From the NCBI GenBank assembly GCA_027592925.1, contig JAQCJO010000005.1, positions 1 to 62,259 of the forward strand: DNA of 62,259 nucleotides, read 5' to 3'. The stretch comes from Actinomycetota bacterium. Its GTDB lineage: Bacteria > Actinomycetota > Acidimicrobiia > Acidimicrobiales > Ilumatobacteraceae. The notes under the pieces are model-generated. The model searched no databases, was not told the origin of the DNA, and was given only the letters and a program-made list of their open reading frames with translations. The position numbers and the translations under genes were made by a program. This document shows, in pieces, positions 55,766-62,259 of this stretch; positions within the stretch are counted from its first letter, which is position 1; every line of letters starts with the position of its first letter.

Positions 55766-58153
55766 TTACTTTGCTTGTGCCGCTGATTGAATTGCGCGCC
55801 ATACGGTTTGTGGTGATGCTGGCATTGGCATCTCGGTAACTCCAAGCCCGGACAATGCATCAATAATTGCGTTGATTACGGTGCTTGCTGCACCGATGGT
55901 GCCAGCCTCTCCGATGCCTTTGACTCCGAGTTGATTTGTCGGTGACGGTGTGACGGTGTGAGCAGTGGTAATCGATGGAACATCACTTGCTGCGGGCACC
56001 AAGTATTCAGCAAGTGTTGTTGTTTTCAAGTTGCCATCAGAGTCATAGACGGCCTCTTCGAATAGCGCTTGTGCAAGGCCCTGAATTACACCGCCGTGTA
56101 CCTGACCATCGACGATGAGTGGGTTGATCTGTACACCGCAGTCATCAACGGCAACGTATTTGAGAATTTCGATCTTGCCAGTTTCGGTATCAACTTCAAG
56201 CACGCACATGTGCGTACCAAATGGCCACGAAAAGTTTGGTGGGTCATAGCTGTACTGCGCTTCGAGGTTTGGCTCAAGGCCATCTGGAAGATTGTGCGCC
56301 GTGAATGCTGCAAAAGCAATTGCCGCCATGGGGACTGCGCGATCTGGCGAACCTTTGACGCTAAACACGCCACCAGCAAACTCGAGGTCATCGGCAGAAC
56401 ACTCCAATTGATGTGCGGCTATGAGTCGAGCCTTGTCGATGACTTTGTCACACGCACCAGCAACGGCGACTCCACCAACGGCGAGTGAACGTGAGCCGTA
56501 GGTATCGAGACCAAGTGGTGAGATGGCGGTGTCGCTGTGCAACACATCGATATCTTCTTGCGGGATACCAAGTTTTTCGGATGCAATCATGGCCCACGAT
56601 GTTTCGTGACCCTGACCGTGTGGCGATGTGCCAGTGACAACTTGCACTTTGCACGTTGGCAAGATGCGCACTGTTGCTGCTTCCCAGCCACCAGCGCCAT
56701 AGTCGAGTGAGGCGAGCACGCGCGATGGTGCAAGACCGCACATCTCAAAGTACGAAGTCATGCCAATACCGAGACGCTTCTTTGCTCCGGCGACATTTTG
56801 TTTGGCTTGCTTTGTTCGAATTCCCACATAATCCGCAAGACCTGCTGCTTTTTCGGCGGCCTGCAAGTGGTCGCCAGAGTCGTATGTAAGCCCGCTAAAT
56901 GCTGTGTACGGAAACTGCTCTTTTTGAATGAAGTTGCGCTTGCGCAACTCGAGTGGGTCGATCTTCATTTGGCGCGCGAGTGCGTCCATTGCGCATTCAA
57001 TTGCATAAGTGGCCTCGGGACGACCAGCGCCGCGATATGCATCGGTTGGCGTGAGCGTTGTGAAGATGCCGTCGCAACTGAAGTCGTAGGCAAGTGGAAT
57101 GTCGTATACGCCTGCATACAAGAATGCACCCAAGATGGGCACGCCAGGCGTGACCAACTGCAGGTATGCACCCATGTCGGCCTTGATGCGCACGCGTACC
57201 GCAGTGAGTTTGCCACTCTTGTCGGCTGCGAGTTCAACGTATTGCACTTGACCACGACCGTGAATGGTGGCCATCGAGTTTTCACTGCGCTCTTCGACCC
57301 AGCGCACAGGCAAATTGTGCATCCGAGCAAGCGCCATGCACAACAACTCTTCCGCATACACATCAAGTTTCGAGCCAAAGCCACCACCAACACTCGGTGC
57401 AACCACACGCACCTGATGCTCGGGAATACCGAGTGTGAGCGCGGCCATCACTTTGAGGATGTGAGGTATCTGGGTAGAGGAGTACAACGTGATGTCGCCA
57501 CCAAATGGTTGAGGCACGGCGGCAACCGCGCGTGGCTCCATGGCCATTGGCAACAACCGTTGCTGCACATAGCGCTCGCTAACTTTGAACGCAGCCTTTT
57601 GAAATGCGTTCTCAACGCAACCTTCGGTGGCCTCGATCTTTAAGTTCCAGGTATAACTCTTGTTCGTTCCCAAATCTTCGTGGATGATGTTGGCATCACT
57701 GAGGGCTTCTTCAACATCGACAACTGCTTTTAAAACCTTGTATTCCACGTCAATGAGGTCGAGTGCATCGCGCGATGCACTCTCGCTAGTTGCAAGCACC
57801 GCAACCACGCCGTCTCCGACGTAACAAACCTTGCTCGCTGCAAGTGGGAAGTGTGGCGGGTTCTTCATGTCTGGAGTTACTGGCCACGCACATGGCATTG
57901 GACCTGCCCACTGAGACTGCAACTCTGCTCCGGTGTAAACAGCAATGACACCTGGTGAAGCTTTTGCTGCAGCAGTATCAATGCTCACAATTTTCGCGTG
58001 CGCGTGTGGAGACCTCAAGATCGAAAGATGCAATGCACCGGGCAAATTGAGATCGTTGGTGAACTTCGCTTCACCAGTTAAGAGGGCAGGATCTTCGCGA
58101 CGCAGTTGTCGCGTACCGATCACAGTATTTTGGCGATTCTCTGTCATGGTCAT
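55766..58153 (-). CDS. coxL: Molybdenum-binding large subunit, form-II CoxL-like (first copy)
   Basis: 795 aa; APSVGGGFGSKLDVYAEE, DAYRGAGRPEATYAIE (AYRGAGR at 57020-57040), GTSPHGQGHETSWAM, GVKGIGEAGTIGA. Confidence 0.93.
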   Translation of the reverse strand: MTMTENRQNTVIGTRQLRREDPALLTGEAKFTNDLNLPGALHLSILRSPHAHAKIVSIDTAAAKASPGVIAVYTGAELQSQWAGPMPCAWPVTPDMKNPPHFPLAASKVCYVGDGVVAVLATSESASRDALDLIDVEYKVLKAVVDVEEALSDANIIHEDLGTNKSYTWNLKIEATEGCVENAFQKAAFKVSERYVQQRLLPMAMEPRAVAAVPQPFGGDITLYSSTQIPHILKVMAALTLGIPEHQVRVVAPSVGGGFGSKLDVYAEELLCMALARMHNLPVRWVEERSENSMATIHGRGQVQYVELAADKSGKLTAVRVRIKADMGAYLQLVTPGVPILGAFLYAGVYDIPLAYDFSCDGIFTTLTPTDAYRGAGRPEATYAIECAMDALARQMKIDPLELRKRNFIQKEQFPYTAFSGLTYDSGDHLQAAEKAAGLADYVGIRTKQAKQNVAGAKKRLGIGMTSYFEMCGLAPSRVLASLDYGAGGWEAATVRILPTCKVQVVTGTSPHGQGHETSWAMIASEKLGIPQEDIDVLHSDTAISPLGLDTYGSRSLAVGGVAVAGACDKVIDKARLIAAHQLECSADDLEFAGGVFSVKGSPDRAVPMAAIAFAAFTAHNLPDGLEPNLEAQYSYDPPNFSWPFGTHMCVLEVDTETGKIEILKYVAVDDCGVQINPLIVDGQVHGGVIQGLAQALFEEAVYDSDGNLKTTTLAEYLVPAASDVPSITTAHTVTPSPTNQLGVKGIGEAGTIGAASTVINAIIDALSGLGVTEMPMPASPQTVWRAIQSAAQAK

Positions 58154-58162
58154 GATCGTCTC

Positions 58163-58618
58163 CTACTTCTTCGCCGCAGCGAGCACTGACTTCACAATGT
58201 TGTGGTATCCGGTGCAGCGACAGAGGTTGCCCTCGAGGCCGAGTCGGACTTCTTCTTCTGTTGGATTTGGATTTTCCTTAAGTAAACCAATTGATGCCAT
58301 CACCATTCCCGGTGTGCAATATCCACACTGCAGGCCGTGGTTCTCCATAAATGCTTGTTGCATTGGATGCATCACGCCGTCTTTGCTCAGACCTTCGATG
58401 GTTGTCACCTTGCCACCATCGGCCTGTGCGGCAAGCATTGTGCAACTCTTGACTGCTTCGCCATCGAGATGAATGGTGCAAGCGCCACAACTCGATGTAT
58501 CACAACCGATGTTTGTGCCGGTGAGTTGCAGTCGATCGCGCAAAAAATGTACGAGCAGTGTGCGAGGCTCTACGTCTTTTTCTTGTCGAGTTCCATTGAC
58601 AGTGATACTGACCTTCAT
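58163..58618 (-). CDS. coxS: [2Fe-2S] small subunit of molybdenum hydroxylase (CoxS-like)
   Basis: [24 protein letters not shown] and [31 protein letters not shown]; start ATG 58618. Confidence 0.95.
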   Translation of the reverse strand: MKVSITVNGTRQEKDVEPRTLLVHFLRDRLQLTGTNIGCDTSSCGACTIHLDGEAVKSCTMLAAQADGGKVTTIEGLSKDGVMHPMQQAFMENHGLQCGYCTPGMVMASIGLLKENPNPTEEEVRLGLEGNLCRCTGYHNIVKSVLAAAKK

Positions 58619-58693
58619 GAGATCCCCCCTGTGCGCGAATGTCGTGGTGGAGATCATCATGCCCCATTGAGAGAGGTTTGTAAAACGGAAGAG

Positions 58694-59068
58694 TTACTTG
58701 ACGGTAAGTGTTGCCTTCAAACTTGGTACTCTGGCGCAGGTAATGGAGAATACGCCGCGCTGTGGGAGCGGTATGGTCTTCAAACCCTTGGCAGGTACAA
58801 CTACCAGGGTGGCGCCAACTTTGATGCGGTAGGCAACACTGTCGGTATTTCTTAGGGTGAGCGTGCCGCCTTTGAGTATCACAACTGAGGCTCGACCAAA
58901 TACTCCATCTTTGATTATCAAGTTGGTGGACGCTACCCGCGGTGTGCTTGCGGCATCAACGTGCGCAGGTGGGCTCATCACAACGGGGCACAACGTGAGA
59001 GCAAAGAAAACAAGTGCTGTGCGCAATACGCGCCGTTGGGCTTGTCGCGGGTCGGCAGACAAATTCAT
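58694..59068 (-). CDS. Secreted cupredoxin-like protein with degenerate copper site
   Basis: Signal-type N-term; NLIIKDGVFGRASVVILKGGTLTLRNTDSVAYRIKV...GVFSITCARVPSLKATLTVK. Confidence 0.7.
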   Translation of the reverse strand: MNLSADPRQAQRRVLRTALVFFALTLCPVVMSPPAHVDAASTPRVASTNLIIKDGVFGRASVVILKGGTLTLRNTDSVAYRIKVGATLVVVPAKGLKTIPLPQRGVFSITCARVPSLKATLTVK

Positions 59069-59096
59069 ACAACAACAATACGGTTAATAGCCCTTG

Positions 59097-61379
59097 CTAG
59101 TTGGCCGACTGAATTGCGCTCCACACGCGTTCTGGTGTGGCCGGCATGTCGATGTGACGCACACCCAAGTGAGTGAGCGCATCGATTACTGCTGATTGCA
59201 CTGCAGGAGTTGAGCCAATGGTGCCCGACTCGCCGATGCCTTTCGCGCCAAGTGGGTTGCGGGGTGTTGGTGTCTCCATGTGGATTACCTCAAAGCTTGG
59301 CAACTCTGCAGCAGAAATAAATGCGTAGTCAGCAAAGTTGGAAGTGATCGGGTTGCCGTCAGTGTCATAGCGAACTTCTTCAAGGAGTGCTTGTGCAGCA
59401 CCTTGGCCGATGCCACCATGTATTTGGCCATCCAAAATAAGCGGGTTGATTACTCGGCCAGCATCGTCGCACGCAACGTGTCTGATCAAGGTGACTTTGC
59501 CTGTTTCGGTATCAACTTCAACAACTGAAACGTGAGCCCCGAAAGGAAATGTTGCACCGTTGGATACGAAATTTGATTCTTGAACTAAGCCACCGTCAGT
59601 TGCAAGTGCCGACGAAATGTCGGCCCATGTTTTTGCGACTGCTGGAGTGCCTGCCACATGGAATGCAGCGGTGAATTTGTCGAATACCACGTCGTCTTCG
59701 TTGGCCTCAAGCAAACGTGCTGCGTGTTTGCGTGCTTGCTCAACGAGTTCTTTGGATGCCTGGTGCACTGCGGCGCCACCTTGTTGTAACGAGCGTGAGC
59801 CCATTGTTCCACCACCAGTAGGCACCAAGTCTGTGTCGCCCCACACAACATCGATCATGTCCATGGCGATGCCGGTCTCATCACTCGCCAACATTGACCA
59901 CGCGGTTACATGACCCTGTCCGTGCGGTGAAGTACCGGTGTACACAATGGCGCGACCGTTTGGAAGGATTTCAACTTTGCCAAACTCGCCTTTCGAATTT
60001 CCTGCTGTGATTTCGACATACACGCTGATGCCAATGCCGAGTTGTTTGGTATTGCCACTTGCACGACGAGCAGCCTGGTCTTTTCGAAGTTGTGCATAGT
60101 TGGACGCTTCGAGAACTTTGTCGAGCGCTCCTTCAAAATCGCCTACGTCGTACGTTTGTCCAATCGATGTGGTGAAGGGCTCGAGAAACTTTGGAATCAA
60201 GTTGATGCGTCGCACTTCGGCAGGGTCTTTGCCAAGTTTGAGTGCAAACAAATCCATTGCTCGCTCAATCGCTGCTGTTGCCTCTGGGCGTCCTGCGCCG
60301 CGGTAGGCAACCATTGGTGTGGTGTTGGTTGCGACCGACGTGGTGCGCACTTCAATCACAGGAATGTCGTAAACACCAGAGGCCATTGGGCGAGTCATGT
60401 ACGGGGCAAGGATTGCACCAATATCAACCCACGCACCCGAATCTTGTAGAGCATGTAATTGGTATGCGGTCACTTTGCCCGTACGAGTTCCACCAATAGT
60501 GATGTATTGAATTTGGCCTCGGCCATGACCGAGTGCGACCATCGATTCGCTGCGCGTTTCAGTCCAACGCACCGGTTTGCCAACTTGCTTTGCAATTCGT
60601 CCTAACAACAGATCTTCTGGGTACGCATCGATCTTTGCTCCGAAACCACCGCCGACATCTGGTGTGATCACGCGAACTTGGCCAGCTTCGAGTGCATTGA
60701 CTTTGAGGATTGCATCGCGTGCGCCCTGTGCGTGCTGTGTCGACAACCACTGCACCAAGCGACCGTTGTCCCATGCGGCTGCGGCACCACGCACCTCAAG
60801 GGGACAAGGTGCAACACGCTGATTGACGAACCGACCCTTGACGACAACTTCGCAATCGGCGAACAATGCATCGCCCGTGTTGTCTGGCATGCCGATGGCG
60901 GTCGACTCAAAGACAACGTTGCTGCCAACTTCTTCGTAAATAAGAGTTGATGAAGTCATTGCCTGCTCAACATCGATAAGAATTTCGAGTGCGTCGTAAT
61001 CAACGATGACGCGCTCTGCTGCGTCTTCGCCTTGGTTTGCAAGTTCGGTAAGCACTATCGCAAGTGGTTCGCCAACGTAACGAACTTTTCCGCTTGCAAG
61101 AAGTGTTCGCTTGGCCATCGGATTAAACGAAGCTTCAACAGGTTGCAGCCCAAGATCTTGTGCGGTGTAGATAGCAACGACGCCTGGCATTGTGAGGGCT
61201 TCAGAAACATCGATGCTGGTGATGTTGGCGTGGGCAACAGTTGAACGAACAAAAGTTGCATGCACCGCTCCGACCAACAATGGTTCGTCGCGCAAGTCGT
61301 CTACATATACGCCACCAGTTGTAAGAAACTTTGGGTCTTCTTTACGAAGAACGCGGTTACCTAAAATACTTCCAGCCAT
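59097..61379 (-). CDS. Molybdenum-binding large subunit, form-II CoxL-like (second copy)
   Basis: MAGSILGNRVLRKEDPKFLTTGGVYVDDL, TPDVGGGFGAKIDAYPED, VAYRGAGRPEATAAIE (60288-60308), GTSPHGQGHVTAWSM, GAKGIGESGTIGS; GAGGAG RBS before 61379. Confidence 0.93.
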   Translation of the reverse strand: MAGSILGNRVLRKEDPKFLTTGGVYVDDLRDEPLLVGAVHATFVRSTVAHANITSIDVSEALTMPGVVAIYTAQDLGLQPVEASFNPMAKRTLLASGKVRYVGEPLAIVLTELANQGEDAAERVIVDYDALEILIDVEQAMTSSTLIYEEVGSNVVFESTAIGMPDNTGDALFADCEVVVKGRFVNQRVAPCPLEVRGAAAAWDNGRLVQWLSTQHAQGARDAILKVNALEAGQVRVITPDVGGGFGAKIDAYPEDLLLGRIAKQVGKPVRWTETRSESMVALGHGRGQIQYITIGGTRTGKVTAYQLHALQDSGAWVDIGAILAPYMTRPMASGVYDIPVIEVRTTSVATNTTPMVAYRGAGRPEATAAIERAMDLFALKLGKDPAEVRRINLIPKFLEPFTTSIGQTYDVGDFEGALDKVLEASNYAQLRKDQAARRASGNTKQLGIGISVYVEITAGNSKGEFGKVEILPNGRAIVYTGTSPHGQGHVTAWSMLASDETGIAMDMIDVVWGDTDLVPTGGGTMGSRSLQQGGAAVHQASKELVEQARKHAARLLEANEDDVVFDKFTAAFHVAGTPAVAKTWADISSALATDGGLVQESNFVSNGATFPFGAHVSVVEVDTETGKVTLIRHVACDDAGRVINPLILDGQIHGGIGQGAAQALLEEVRYDTDGNPITSNFADYAFISAAELPSFEVIHMETPTPRNPLGAKGIGESGTIGSTPAVQSAVIDALTHLGVRHIDMPATPERVWSAIQSAN

Positions 61380-61427
61380 TGCCGCTCCTCTGTGGGGAAT
61401 AGCCACAAGGTTAGTGATCGAAGAGCG

Positions 61428-61862
61428 TTACGGAACAAGTGGGTCAAGTGAAATCTGGCTCTTGGCGTCCTGCTGTGCTGCTTCGAGTGTTTTTACAAAC
61501 ATCATCGTTGAAACGATTGTGTACGGCCAGCGCTCGGGAAGTGTTGTTGAAAGTGCAGGGGTGTCCATCATTGGAACTCGTCGCTCGGAAGGATAGAGGT
61601 AGCCAAGTTGTGTGCGAATGGCATCGCGCAATCCCGAAGGAGATTGCAAATAGTTGACTTGGTCTTGCATATTCTCAACCATGTCTGCATAGGCGGCATA
61701 TTCCTGCTGCTTTGCGTTGAGAACGCTGCGCTGACTCATCCAGGTGCGCACGGGTACAACAAACAGTGTTGTTGCCAGAGCAAAGACCACGAGAACCACG
61801 AGAGGAACCGCAAATGCACGAACACCACGATGGCGCACGAGATGCAGATCGGTACTTGACAC
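61428..61862 (-). CDS. FtsB/DivIC-like septum formation initiator
   Basis: Short N-term + TM FAVPLVVLVVFALATTLFVVPV + coiled coil RSVLNAKQQEYAAYADMVENMQDQVNYLQSP; downstream of eno. Confidence 0.82.
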   Translation of the reverse strand: MSSTDLHLVRHRGVRAFAVPLVVLVVFALATTLFVVPVRTWMSQRSVLNAKQQEYAAYADMVENMQDQVNYLQSPSGLRDAIRTQLGYLYPSERRVPMMDTPALSTTLPERWPYTIVSTMMFVKTLEAAQQDAKSQISLDPLVP

Positions 61863-61918
61863 CCCTCCATTGTGGCTGTTGAGAAGCCCAAAATGGTGGA
61901 GTATGCGGTTGCTGGTGT

Positions 61919-62259
<341 letters not shown>

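Noticed and set aside
56798-57643. Long plus-strand ORF (281 aa) antisense to coxL
   Set aside because: Cys/His/Val-rich shadow translation opposite a well-supported molybdenum-hydroxylase gene; no recognisable domain.
55766-58618. Annotation as true aerobic CO dehydrogenase (form I CoxSLM)
   Set aside because: Active-site loop is AYRGAGR rather than AYxCSFR; substrate left open.

Overview
This window looks like an actinobacterial chromosome segment, probably Acidimicrobiia-like (inferred from gene content and F420/LLM enzymes). It is densely coded, with many ATGA/GTGA/TAATG start-stop overlaps. I see no CRISPR array, transposase, phage gene or rRNA. Left end (1-8.3 kb): a reductive pyrimidine/hydantoin-type catabolic operon (nitrilase-fold amidohydrolase, dihydropyrimidinase, MmsA, LLM flavin/F420 oxidoreductase) followed by an NMT1/THI5-type ABC importer and a strong intrinsic terminator. 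Middle (8.5-45 kb): mostly housekeeping genes (glpX, a Cys-to-Asp murA, meaB, cysteine desulfurase-mnmA, dxs, tldD/pmbA with a Phd/VapC module, uppP, galU, moeA-moaA-moaC, tRNA-Ala(CGC), queF and others). Right end (45-61.4 kb): a molybdenum-hydroxylase island with one CoxS, one CoxM, two form-II-like (AYRGAGR) CoxL large subunits, and a maturation set (CoxD/MoxR, CoxE/VWA, CoxG/SRPBCC, two XdhC/CoxI, MocA-like). It also carries a degenerate cupredoxin-like secreted protein, an FAD amine-oxidase-like protein, a catalytic-motif-less SDR, and a PAP2 gene broken by an in-frame TAG. The island lies between eno-divIC and a fused DUF501-Ppx gene, loci that are normally contiguous in Actinobacteria. 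This island and its odd components are the best candidates for something undescribed. All homology calls are by eye from translated sequence; no database search was run.
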